Of a DNA stretch of 64,000 bases, positions 17,501 through 25,338 are shown one piece after another (positions within the stretch are counted from its first letter, which is position 1; each line of letters starts with the position of its first letter). A program made the position numbers and the translations under genes. The notes under the pieces are model-generated. The model saw only the letters and a list, made by a program, of their open reading frames with translations, was not told where the DNA came from and ran no database searches. Source of the DNA: a candidate division TA06 bacterium (GTDB taxonomy: Bacteria; Edwardsbacteria; AC1; EtOH8); assembly GCA_016235665.1 (NCBI GenBank), contig JACRJI010000014.1, positions 1 to 64,000 on the forward strand, read 5' to 3'.

Positions 17501-20500
17501 GCCGAGTTCGCCCCCTGTGCGGTTAATAACAGCACCTCTTATCTATATTATTGGAATGACTCGACTCAAAGCAAGGTAGAAAACATTGAAACTAACACCT
17601 GGCATGCCCAGATAAAATATAACCCGGACAGCACCAAAAGCGACAGGATAGAAGGCACGGTGGCTTCGGTATTGTGGGACATTTATGATTCCAACAACGG
17701 CGACGAAGCCGGATGCGAGATGACAAAAAATATCAACACTATCTTTAGTACATTGCAAAGAAACGTACCCGGTAAGACGTGGGGGCTTTCTTTGCAGCCG
17801 GAGGGCTTGGAGCAAATATATTTGACGTGGGATAGCTTAGAAAGACCGAAATTGAAAAATATATTCCGCAATCATTGGTATGACCGGGATAAGTTATATT
17901 CTTCCATAGATGCGGGCGAAAGAATTATTCATAAGAACAACGTGTTCAGCGGCAACATCACCACCCTTACCGCCACTGTGGTTGATACCGAAAACAATAT
18001 CCCGCCCCATACTGGCGACAAGATGTACAAAATCGAAGGCCAGGACAACAACACCGGCGACAGCTACGCCTGGTGGGAATACATGAATAACTTGGATATT
18101 CCCCTTTCTCCCGACGCCGGTTATGCCGCCAAATATCTCTCATTTTGGATATATGTAGCCGAAGCGCCAGGCAGCGGCGGATATATCGGGCTTGATTTGG
18201 TGACCAAGAAAAAAGGAAGCATCAAGGATTATTCCTATAACGGGTTTTGCATAACCGACCAATATGGTCAAAGGCTTAACCCTGCTTTTCGCGCCGTACC
18301 CAAGGGCCAGTGGCTGCATTACGTGTACGATCTATCCGTCCTTAATCCCTCGATTTATCCGAACGATACTTTGAGCCAAATCCTTATTGGTTACGATGAC
18401 GGCGACCCGGCCGAGACTGGTTACTTTTTGGCCTACGTGGATGACATAGAGATAAATCATTTTCCTTATCCGATCTTGGCAAATGGTTCAGTTGTGGACT
18501 CAACCACCGTTCGTCTAACTTGGACTGACAATAATTCTGATGAGAATGGGTTCCTGGTCTGGTGGAAACTCAAGGCCGACAGTACCTTTACTGTCCCGCC
18601 CATAACGGCAGACTCCGTGCCGGGGAGCGGCGGCACCGGCTCTTGTTTGGTAACCGGCCTTACTACCGGTCAAACTTATAATTTTATGGTACGCTCCAAA
18701 CGTAGCGATCAGATTTCCGCTTATGAATGGAGATACCCGATAGTAACGCTGGCACTGCCTGAAAAGCCCGCTATCTCAACAGTGGTATTAGATTATAATT
18801 CGGAAGAGGATAAGCCGATTATAAAATCCATGGTAAGCGGGGGATTATTTGGAACGGGCACTACAACATATTATGATATCGAGAGGAAAATTGGAGTTGG
18901 TGGCGACTGGCAATGCATAGCCACAAAACAAGAACCTTACAACTGGGAATATTTAGATAAGATTGATTTCAATAACGATTATTATTACAGGTCCATTGCC
19001 GTAAATGGAATGGGAAAATCAGATTATTCTACAATTTACATGACTCAGGTATATTTCATGGCCCCGCAACTGTTGTCTGTTACCCCCGGCCCCGGCCACT
19101 TTTATATTGAGTGGAAAGACACGATGAAAACATTGGAAAGCGGCGTAATAGAAGAAGGGGAGGAAGATAGCTCAGGAATAATACCACAGTCAATAGCGGC
19201 AATAGGCAATCCCTATTACGACGGGGTGGCATTCTATTATAAAAAGGCGACCGACAGCACATGGCAGATGGCATATTATCCCGATGCAGGCATGATGTCG
19301 GACTTTGATCTAAATACTACGCTATCTCCAATGACCACGTATAATGTAAAAATAGCCCGTGTTTGGATTAATAACGGTAGGTTGGTTTATACGCCGTTTA
19401 CACCGACGGTTGATGTATTCGTGCCAAAGAGTGGCTATACAAATTACAGTAACGCCCGTAGGTTGTTCCGCGGGGGCGACAACAAACTGAATGCAACGTT
19501 CTATGACGGAGCGCAGATATACTGGGCCTCGTCAATCAACAATGGTTTGTCGTGGTCTGTTGCGAATCCCAAAAACGGCAACAATTCAACCATAGCCGAA
19601 AAGCGTTCAAACAATTCGGTTTACTCGGTACGCATTAAAAACGACAGTTTGTTGCTGGACAGCTTGGGCACAACCTCTGGATTTGGCAAGGTAATTAAAA
19701 CGGGCAAAAAGATGTTCAATCCGGCCATAGCCACGGATACTTTGGGAAATATTCATTGCGTCTGGGCTGAGACAACTTTGACGGTACAAAACAATGGTGT
19801 ATCTGGGGTGCCTAATTATACGGTGAGCTTTACTGTGAAAATATATTATGCAAAAAGAACAAGTGGTGTATGGCAGCCAATAGAGATAATTAATCCCATA
19901 GTTTCCGGGTCGGGCACGGACTTAAGTTATCCTAAGTTACCCCTGCTGTATATACCCCATCCATCTATAACAACAATTTATTCCGGCACCCAAGTAATTC
20001 CCAAAATAACATGGGAACACCAGCATGTAGAATTGGAAGGTTTGTTCATTAATAAAGATTGGATTAGAGATACTTTGGCAGTATATTATTCAACGGGATT
20101 AAATACTGGTACAAGAATAAGCGCCGCCGGGCTTGTAGCGGAATACCCCTGCTTGGGCGTTAATCCTGGTGGTCAGCTTGCCCTTACCTACCAACAAAGT
20201 GGTGATATTTACCGTATCACCAATAACGGCACTACCTGGAGCACCCCATATAACGTAAGTAACAATACCGGCAGTTCCCAAATGCCAACCGTGGCTTACG
20301 ACAAGGGCGGTGCCATGCACATTCTTTGGTATGATGACAGTGAAAGCGGTTTTGTACAAAAAACATCAACCTTGCCTGCCGGAACTGACGCCAAATTGGC
20401 CATAGCAAAACTTACTGAACTGCCACAAGGTGAGGAGTCAATAGTCTGGGAAGACAGCGGCAAAGATACAACAAACACAGTGAGCGTAACTCTGTCTAAA

Positions 20501-22888
20501 ACTGTCACAACTGAAGAATTAACTGCAACAGAAAGCGTTCCTCAGATATTCTACCGCCGCTATAAAGACAATGCATGGTCGCCGACCTATCGTCTTACCG
20601 CCAGCGAGGATATATCAGTATACCCGGCATTGCCTCTGACCGATGATGCTGCCCAAATGGGCTTTTTATGGACCGAGGGTAATTATGTAAAATACAAACG
20701 CCTGCCCGATTTAGACGGACCAACAGTGACGGTCACATACCCCAACGGCGGAGAAGTGCTTTATTCAGGACGGAGATATAATATAACCTGGTCCAGCACG
20801 GATAACCGAGGCATAAAAGAATATGCCTTATATTACACCACCAATTATATGGCACAAGACGACCCCACCGCCATTGATGCAGTTACACTTTGGCGTCCTG
20901 TGGCGACCGTGCCAGGCAACCTTAATTCCTATTCCTGGCGGGTGCCCTATAATGTGGCTTCAAACGCTTGTAGGTTCAAGATCGTGGCCTACGATTCCAG
21001 CGGGAATATAGCCACCGATATCAGCGACAAGAGCTTTACTATAAAGAGCCGCGATATAGCAGTGGTGGTCACCGACAAAGCCATAGCATATAACAACGCC
21101 GGTAAAATTGCCCGTTCCAGCGATGGCCTGCTGCATGTCTGCTATAACGGTATAGACAGCGTGTACTATATGGCGTCGTCGGACGACGGGCAAACCTGGG
21201 CAACGTCTCTTGCCCTGGATAAAGGATCTTTACCGACGATTGCAACTGACAGTAAGAACATGCCAGCCATGGCCTGGATAAAGCAATGGGATAATATAGC
21301 CGGGGGAGGTGTATTCTTTAGCCGTCAGACTGCCGCTGGCTGGACCGCGCCCGAAACCCTGGCTTATATGCAAGGTGTTCTTTGGGATTACATAGGAGGG
21401 TACTCACCACCGGCTATGACCATCAAAAACGATACGGTCTCGATAGTTTATGAATACTCTTACGGCGGTGGCATACCCCCGCATATTGCCAAAGGTTGGG
21501 CTTTGCACCATACCCGGTTTGCCGTGAACAATGTCGCCGGTAAAAAAGATACGACGATAGACTCATATACTGAGATAATCAATCCCCCTATCTGGCAAAC
21601 TCCGGCATCGGCTTCCATTGCCACCGACTATAAAGGATATGACCATATCAGCTGGCACCGAACTGATAAGGTCTATTACCGGATAAGAAAACCGGATGGC
21701 AACTACGGCAATATTGTAAAACTTTCCGGATCTGGTATCGCTCAAAATCCCTGCATCAGCATTTCCGGGGTGGCTTCAGCCGTTTGGGTGGAAGAAGGCG
21801 ACATTTACCAGCGTACGGGCTTTGATCAGAAGTGGGAAACCGCCATCAATGTCAGCGCATCCGGGGCCAGTTCCATGATGCCATATATTTGCGGCAGCGA
21901 CGTGCTTTGGACCGAGGATGTATTAAGCGATTACGAGGTTTATTTGTCCTCCTATTCTACTGCCAAGATGACCTACGATGTGTCCGAAAACCTCTCTTGT
22001 ACTGATTACGCTTCGATCTTCCCACACGAAACAAAACTGCAAACCAATGAGGGAACGAAAACCTACCGTATCTGGGCAGAAGAGATAGAGCCTGAAGTGT
22101 TATGGGGGCTTACCTTCATGGCCGACACCACGGAATTGGAGCCCACTTATGCTTTGGATGTCGGGCAGGCGGAGCCGTCAATATTCACTGTGCAAAGAGA
22201 TGGGTATATAACTTACGGCACGGCAGCCAAGGCCAAAAACACCGTTACCGAACCCTTTAAAACCGTGGATTATGATACTACCGCCCTGATTTATAGTTTT
22301 GACAACTTTGATCCTGACAAGAAGTATAAAATCACTTTGAGCTTTTATCAGGAAACAGGGCAGGAGATCAAACTTAAGCCAATCGTCAATAAACTGCCGT
22401 TGGGTGAGATAAAGGTAACTTCCGGCGAAGAAGCGATTTTGGGCAAGCCCTTGCCCGAGGCAAGTTATAAAGACGGGCAGATCACATTAACCATAGAAAA
22501 AATAAAAGGCCCAATTGCGGTTTGCGGCAAGATACTCATTTACGAAAATCCCCAGGGCAACGGAAACGGCGGGGCCCAGTCTGCAGAAATAACCAGTATC
22601 ACCCCCAACTACATCAATAAACTCTACCAGAACTGCCCCAATCCCTTCAGCCACAAAACAAGCTTCAATTACCAGATCAAAAATCAGGGCTTGGTAACAT
22701 TTAAAGTCTATAATGCCCTGGGCCAGTTGGTAAAGACCTTGGTCAAGGAAACCAAACCGGCCGGGGCTTATCAGGTGGAATGGGATGGCAAGGACGGTTG
22801 CGGGCTTAAAGTATCTTCCGGGGTTTATATCTACAGGCTGCAGACCGGAGACTTTATGGAGACCAAGAAGATGGTGATTATTAAGTAA
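14582..22888 (+). CDS. Giant secreted multidomain protein (B2) with HEYAH motif and sorting domain
   Basis: This 2768-residue exoprotein has a signal peptide (1-24) followed by a WapA-like N-terminal region (30-280), a DNRLRE domain (about 300-475), a CARDB-type Ig domain (480-603), a fibronectin-III-like domain (605-710) and a carboxypeptidase-regulatory-like domain (711-790). A zinc-peptidase-like region (836-1106) has H926-E-Y-A-H930 with EGWAE at 971-975. Then come a lectin-like segment (1110-1295), two fibronectin-III domains (1295-1480), BNR/propeller-like repeats (about 1615-2000), an NGGEVL-type Ig domain (2045-2155), more propeller-like repeats (2160-2480) and a FlgD-like sorting domain ending KMVIIK (2672-2768). 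AAGGAG at 14571-14576 fixes the start. It is the last gene of the A-B-A-B run, before a strong terminator. Likely a cell-surface adhesin or degradative enzyme. Confidence 0.85.
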   Translation: MKRLISICFVAILTLSLCNAFALNINERQLKPKVAKNEIKEQRGRNVKYYDRGHGIKTAVISASSSHYQDETGNWQDVSTAIQTNTKGAWNYQSIKNTIKAYWNADQMAVADGDESIRLELKGYSTTSGKDIVKTERNKTATTSAIQNQLVYKDVFSNASEIYCVAPDKVCFGLQVNDKFMSQIAKGGQLEYELYLSKGMGLFKPNGEPVKDSYETNGNVIIRDNEKGTQKYIRPFGMFLKDSAKAIAQCISKYIVENDGSVKILVIIPENLKTKSSIIDTFSIKSAIEKYYPVADAAIYEGSPDIVQPAYSYYLYVGVDSSWFTGGNTYLARSVIKYDISAIPADVVIRKATLRLNFISRYGLNIYSNTPHKITVYPLSVDWCDTNISWNRIGANYYKTDTASIYIIPDTVVGKEYSWSVTAIVNKWYKGTIHNYGFMLDGYGDGKIIIDEFYSKESYYFGPDTNFYDPQLEIDYSCGADLVSDSTPDGWSAPIIVSHTPNAVSSDNIFSPEDSVYISANVYNRLDTNIVDSFSNAIYADTQIIHAWSCPGGLPAQTSSPCLDVRYCLKPGINVIKTVADVNGDIQETDEDNNECIVNIKANRPPYACFTDSPAVNNIDVQLQPIFYWHYPNPADPDGDTVVNFRIQIATDSLFAGVVCDKWTGSGNCFWTYDGYLSLKTAYYWRIRATDGQTEQTTWSNVNSFTTTDKILVSGTVKYENNNYGIDSTRPLSKVKIEFYDLSINLTTPLDTATTDEYGNFNFGLVNGFNVNNSTNNLRLKLILKNNAVCDILDGQTTGNPAMEIWLPPLNRADLIYSSDGSIYYNKSINSEYTGDQIYPENNKDLAACYIYDAIYKERDYFKTQAAVCNPNLLPINVYFKYSSIDSISSFEVDNTDQRIKITAVRCVMLSDGTPKPGFYGSSPFHEYAHAVMYNNYKNPTTGAYGVFPGGQAPKKHCPYDTTTPAEALIEGWAEFAPCAVNNSTSYLYYWNDSTQSKVENIETNTWHAQIKYNPDSTKSDRIEGTVASVLWDIYDSNNGDEAGCEMTKNINTIFSTLQRNVPGKTWGLSLQPEGLEQIYLTWDSLERPKLKNIFRNHWYDRDKLYSSIDAGERIIHKNNVFSGNITTLTATVVDTENNIPPHTGDKMYKIEGQDNNTGDSYAWWEYMNNLDIPLSPDAGYAAKYLSFWIYVAEAPGSGGYIGLDLVTKKKGSIKDYSYNGFCITDQYGQRLNPAFRAVPKGQWLHYVYDLSVLNPSIYPNDTLSQILIGYDDGDPAETGYFLAYVDDIEINHFPYPILANGSVVDSTTVRLTWTDNNSDENGFLVWWKLKADSTFTVPPITADSVPGSGGTGSCLVTGLTTGQTYNFMVRSKRSDQISAYEWRYPIVTLALPEKPAISTVVLDYNSEEDKPIIKSMVSGGLFGTGTTTYYDIERKIGVGGDWQCIATKQEPYNWEYLDKIDFNNDYYYRSIAVNGMGKSDYSTIYMTQVYFMAPQLLSVTPGPGHFYIEWKDTMKTLESGVIEEGEEDSSGIIPQSIAAIGNPYYDGVAFYYKKATDSTWQMAYYPDAGMMSDFDLNTTLSPMTTYNVKIARVWINNGRLVYTPFTPTVDVFVPKSGYTNYSNARRLFRGGDNKLNATFYDGAQIYWASSINNGLSWSVANPKNGNNSTIAEKRSNNSVYSVRIKNDSLLLDSLGTTSGFGKVIKTGKKMFNPAIATDTLGNIHCVWAETTLTVQNNGVSGVPNYTVSFTVKIYYAKRTSGVWQPIEIINPIVSGSGTDLSYPKLPLLYIPHPSITTIYSGTQVIPKITWEHQHVELEGLFINKDWIRDTLAVYYSTGLNTGTRISAAGLVAEYPCLGVNPGGQLALTYQQSGDIYRITNNGTTWSTPYNVSNNTGSSQMPTVAYDKGGAMHILWYDDSESGFVQKTSTLPAGTDAKLAIAKLTELPQGEESIVWEDSGKDTTNTVSVTLSKTVTTEELTATESVPQIFYRRYKDNAWSPTYRLTASEDISVYPALPLTDDAAQMGFLWTEGNYVKYKRLPDLDGPTVTVTYPNGGEVLYSGRRYNITWSSTDNRGIKEYALYYTTNYMAQDDPTAIDAVTLWRPVATVPGNLNSYSWRVPYNVASNACRFKIVAYDSSGNIATDISDKSFTIKSRDIAVVVTDKAIAYNNAGKIARSSDGLLHVCYNGIDSVYYMASSDDGQTWATSLALDKGSLPTIATDSKNMPAMAWIKQWDNIAGGGVFFSRQTAAGWTAPETLAYMQGVLWDYIGGYSPPAMTIKNDTVSIVYEYSYGGGIPPHIAKGWALHHTRFAVNNVAGKKDTTIDSYTEIINPPIWQTPASASIATDYKGYDHISWHRTDKVYYRIRKPDGNYGNIVKLSGSGIAQNPCISISGVASAVWVEEGDIYQRTGFDQKWETAINVSASGASSMMPYICGSDVLWTEDVLSDYEVYLSSYSTAKMTYDVSENLSCTDYASIFPHETKLQTNEGTKTYRIWAEEIEPEVLWGLTFMADTTELEPTYALDVGQAEPSIFTVQRDGYITYGTAAKAKNTVTEPFKTVDYDTTALIYSFDNFDPDKKYKITLSFYQETGQEIKLKPIVNKLPLGEIKVTSGEEAILGKPLPEASYKDGQITLTIEKIKGPIAVCGKILIYENPQGNGNGGAQSAEITSITPNYINKLYQNCPNPFSHKTSFNYQIKNQGLVTFKVYNALGQLVKTLVKETKPAGAYQVEWDGKDGCGLKVSSGVYIYRLQTGDFMETKKMVIIK

Positions 22889-22911
22889 ATCCTAAGTATA
22901 TAAGAAGCCTG

Positions 22912-22941
22912 AAAGCCCCGATGACTTGTCATCGGGGCTTT
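22912..22941 (+). terminator. Intrinsic terminator after the giant gene
   Basis: A 14-bp perfect stem (22912-22925 with 22928-22941), followed by further T residues. Confidence 0.92.
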
Positions 22942-22965
22942 TTATTGTCCGGTTAAAAATTTCTC

Positions 22966-22994
22966 TTGCATTTTCCACCATTTTGCAATATAAT
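22966..22994 (+). promoter_or_regulatory. Strong sigma-70-type promoter upstream of rimP
   Basis: TTGCAT (22966-22971), 17 bases, TATAAT (22989-22994). The same CTTGCATTT context precedes infC and 6S RNA. The start would be near 23001. Confidence 0.8.
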
Positions 22995-23017
22995 ATTGAG
23001 GACTTGATGATTAAGAG

Positions 23018-23046
23018 GAGAGCGGGTACAAAACCCGCTCTCTTTT
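23018..23046 (+). terminator. Leader hairpin with T-run (possible attenuator)
   Basis: GAGAGCGGGT (23018-23027) pairs perfectly with 23033-23042 and is followed by TTTT. It starts about 17 bases after the predicted transcription start, so most transcripts would end early unless antiterminated. From here to 23202 no gene is seen. A palindromic repeat fragment lies at 23119-23163 (ATCCTTCGG and CTCAGGATGAC). Confidence 0.65.
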
Positions 23047-23202
23047 GTCTTTAAACTGAACAGGCATTGTCCCTCATTGTTTGTGCTGCTTTACCTAACG
23101 CCACTTGTTTCATTAAGCGAAGATCCTTCGGCTTGTCAGGCAAGCAGCCAGGCTCAGGATGACTAACGGTTTGTCAGGCATGTTGCCGTTCAACAACAGC
23201 GC

Positions 23203-23697
23203 ATGGAATTAAAAACCCCTATGCCGAGCGAAGCAGAAATAATAAATAAAGTAAGCGACCTGGCCGGATCTTTTTTAAATGAGATGGGGCTGGAACTTTA
23301 CGACGTGGAGTATTCGTCCGTCTCCGGAAGCTTGCGGGTCTTCATCCAGCGGCCGCAGTCCGGGGTCAGCATGGGCGACTGCGCCAAGGTCTCCCGGAAA
23401 CTTTCCGAGGAGCTGGACAAGGAAGATCTGATCGACTCGGCCTATATGCTGGAGGTCTCATCCCCCGGCCTGGACCGGCCGCTGAAGAAGGAAACCGATT
23501 ACCAGAGATCCCTGGGGCGCCTGGCCAAGATGAAACTGGTCAAGCCGGTGGACGGCAGCTATGAACTGCTGGGCCGGCTGCTGGAATACCGCGAGGGCAC
23601 GGTCAAAGTGGGAATGGAGGGCCAAGAGCCGATCTGGATCCCGCTTTCCCAGATCAAGAAGGCCCGGCTGGAACTGGAGAAAAGTCCAAAACCCTAA
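23203..23697 (+). CDS. rimP: Ribosome maturation factor RimP
   Basis: This 164-residue cytoplasmic factor is needed for 30S subunit maturation. Family blocks are clear: LYDVEY near 33, VFIQRP, and the signature EVSSPGLDRPL near 85-95, then a C-terminal SH3-like barrel (LLGRLLEYREGTVKV). Length is normal. ATG 23203 has no Shine-Dalgarno; ATG 23221 (MPSEAE) is an alternative. It heads the classical rimP-nusA-infB order. The promoter and attenuator-like hairpin at 22966-23046 lie upstream. Confidence 0.95.
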   Translation: MELKTPMPSEAEIINKVSDLAGSFLNEMGLELYDVEYSSVSGSLRVFIQRPQSGVSMGDCAKVSRKLSEELDKEDLIDSAYMLEVSSPGLDRPLKKETDYQRSLGRLAKMKLVKPVDGSYELLGRLLEYREGTVKVGMEGQEPIWIPLSQIKKARLELEKSPKP

Positions 23698-23712
23698 ATG
23701 CCTGCAGACCTT

Positions 23713-23783
23713 TTCACACAAAGCCGCCAAGGATACAAAGTAAATGCAGAACTACTCTTAGTGCTCTTTGTGTCTCTGTGTGA
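23713..23783. repeat. Class A dispersed inverted repeat (CACAAAG/CTTTGTG)
   Basis: CACACAAAG-type phrases at the left end and CTCTTTGTGTCTCTGTGTG at the right end form a loose long hairpin between rimP and nusA. Similar elements occur at 36575, 39685, 42935, 44509, 51766 and 56083. Confidence 0.7.
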
Positions 23784-23833
23784 TGAACCTTGTAAAATTA
23801 TTTGAAAAACAAAAAAAATTTTGGAGAAAGACC

Positions 23834-25264
23834 GTGGCCAACATAGATATCATTGAAGCTTTGAACGAAATAGCCCGCCAGAAGAACCTGGACAAGGAAT
23901 TCGTGATAGAGAAGCTTAAGGAAGGCCTGCTGCAGGCCTGCAAAAAGAGGTTCGGCACCTCCGACAACATCGTGGTGGAGATCGAGGAGGAGGCCGGGGA
24001 CATCGGGATCTTCGCCACCCGGACGGTGGTGGAGGAGATCACCCAGCCGGGACTGGAGATCAGCATTGCCGACGCCAAGGAATACCTGGACGATCCCCAG
24101 GTTGGCGACACGGTGGAGGTGATCCTGCCCTTCGAGGATTTCGGGCGGCTGGCCATCCAGTCCACAAAGCAGGTGCTGTTCCAGCGGATCCGGGAAGCTG
24201 AGCGGGAGCAGGTCTACAGCGATTTCGCAAGCCGGATCGGGGAGATAGTCTCGGGCACGGTCCAGCAGATCAACCGGGGCGACCTGCTGATCAGCCTGGG
24301 GCATTCCGAAGCGGTGCTGCCGTTCAAGGAACAGATCCACGCCGAGCGCTACCAGCAGGGGCGCTCCATCCGGGCCTGCCTGAAGGAGGTCAACAAAACC
24401 ATCAAGGGGCCCCAGATCGTTCTGTCGCGGACCACTCCCGAGTTCGTCAAAAAACTTTTCCAGCAGGAAGTGCCAGAGGTCCGGGACGGCCTGGTGGAGA
24501 TCAAGGCGGTGGCCCGTGATCCGGGCGACCGGGCCAAGGTGGCGGTCTATTCCAGGGAGAACAAGGTGGACGCGGTGGGGGCCTGCGTGGGCCTAAAGGG
24601 GGTGCGGGTCCAGGCGGTGGTGCGGGAGCTGGCCGGGGAAAAGATAGACATAGTGCCCTGGTCCTCCGACCCGGCCATGTTCGCCTCCCGGGCCCTGGCC
24701 CCGGCCAAAAGCCTGGACGCCTTCTCCGACGAAGAGCACAAGCGGATCACGGTGATCTCCCCCGACGACCAGTATTCGCTGGCCATCGGCAAGAAGGGGC
24801 AGAACGTGAGGCTGGCGGTACGGCTGACCGGATGGAACATCAACGTGGTGACCGAGAGCGAATACCAGGAGCGGATGGATGCGGTCAGCAAGGCGGCCAT
24901 TCCCGTCAATGAGCTGGACCTGGCCGATAAGATAAAAGCCAAGCTGCTGGAAGCCGGATTGGATGACGCCGAAAAGATAATCGCCGCCGGCCAGGAAGGC
25001 CTGACCGACCTGCCGGGCATCGGAGAGAAGACGGCGGAAAAGATATTGGCCACGGCCAAGGAAGCCAAGGACCAGAAGCTGATGTCATTGATGGAACAGG
25101 CCGGAACCAAGGCCGGGGCCAAAAAGGAGGCCCTGACCGGGCCGGATGGGGAGCAGGAGGAAGATGATGAAGCCGCTTCCGTCCCGGATGACCAGTCCGC
25201 AGAAGTACCGGCCTCCCATCCGGAACCAAAAGAGCCGGAGCAGGAAGAAGAGAAGGCCCAATAA
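23834..25264 (+). CDS. nusA: Transcription termination/antitermination factor NusA
   Basis: This 476-residue RNA polymerase-binding factor has an N-terminal domain (1-125), an S1 domain (about 130-200), two KH domains (about 205-345, with PDDQYSLAIGKKGQNVRLA in KH2), a helix-hairpin-helix segment (LTDLPGIGEKTAEKIL near 395) and an acidic tail rich in Glu and Asp. The frame is open upstream to 23768, but that part lies in a dispersed repeat. GTG 23834 with GGAGA ten bases earlier gives VANIDIIEAL, the expected N-terminus. It sits between rimP and infB as in most bacteria. Confidence 0.93.
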   Translation: MANIDIIEALNEIARQKNLDKEFVIEKLKEGLLQACKKRFGTSDNIVVEIEEEAGDIGIFATRTVVEEITQPGLEISIADAKEYLDDPQVGDTVEVILPFEDFGRLAIQSTKQVLFQRIREAEREQVYSDFASRIGEIVSGTVQQINRGDLLISLGHSEAVLPFKEQIHAERYQQGRSIRACLKEVNKTIKGPQIVLSRTTPEFVKKLFQQEVPEVRDGLVEIKAVARDPGDRAKVAVYSRENKVDAVGACVGLKGVRVQAVVRELAGEKIDIVPWSSDPAMFASRALAPAKSLDAFSDEEHKRITVISPDDQYSLAIGKKGQNVRLAVRLTGWNINVVTESEYQERMDAVSKAAIPVNELDLADKIKAKLLEAGLDDAEKIIAAGQEGLTDLPGIGEKTAEKILATAKEAKDQKLMSLMEQAGTKAGAKKEALTGPDGEQEEDDEAASVPDDQSAEVPASHPEPKEPEQEEEKAQ

Positions 25265-25338
25265 TCCCCCGCTCCGTCCATAAAAACACAGGACCTGAAA
25301 TATTTTGACCCCAGAGGGACAAGCAAATAGGAGAAATC

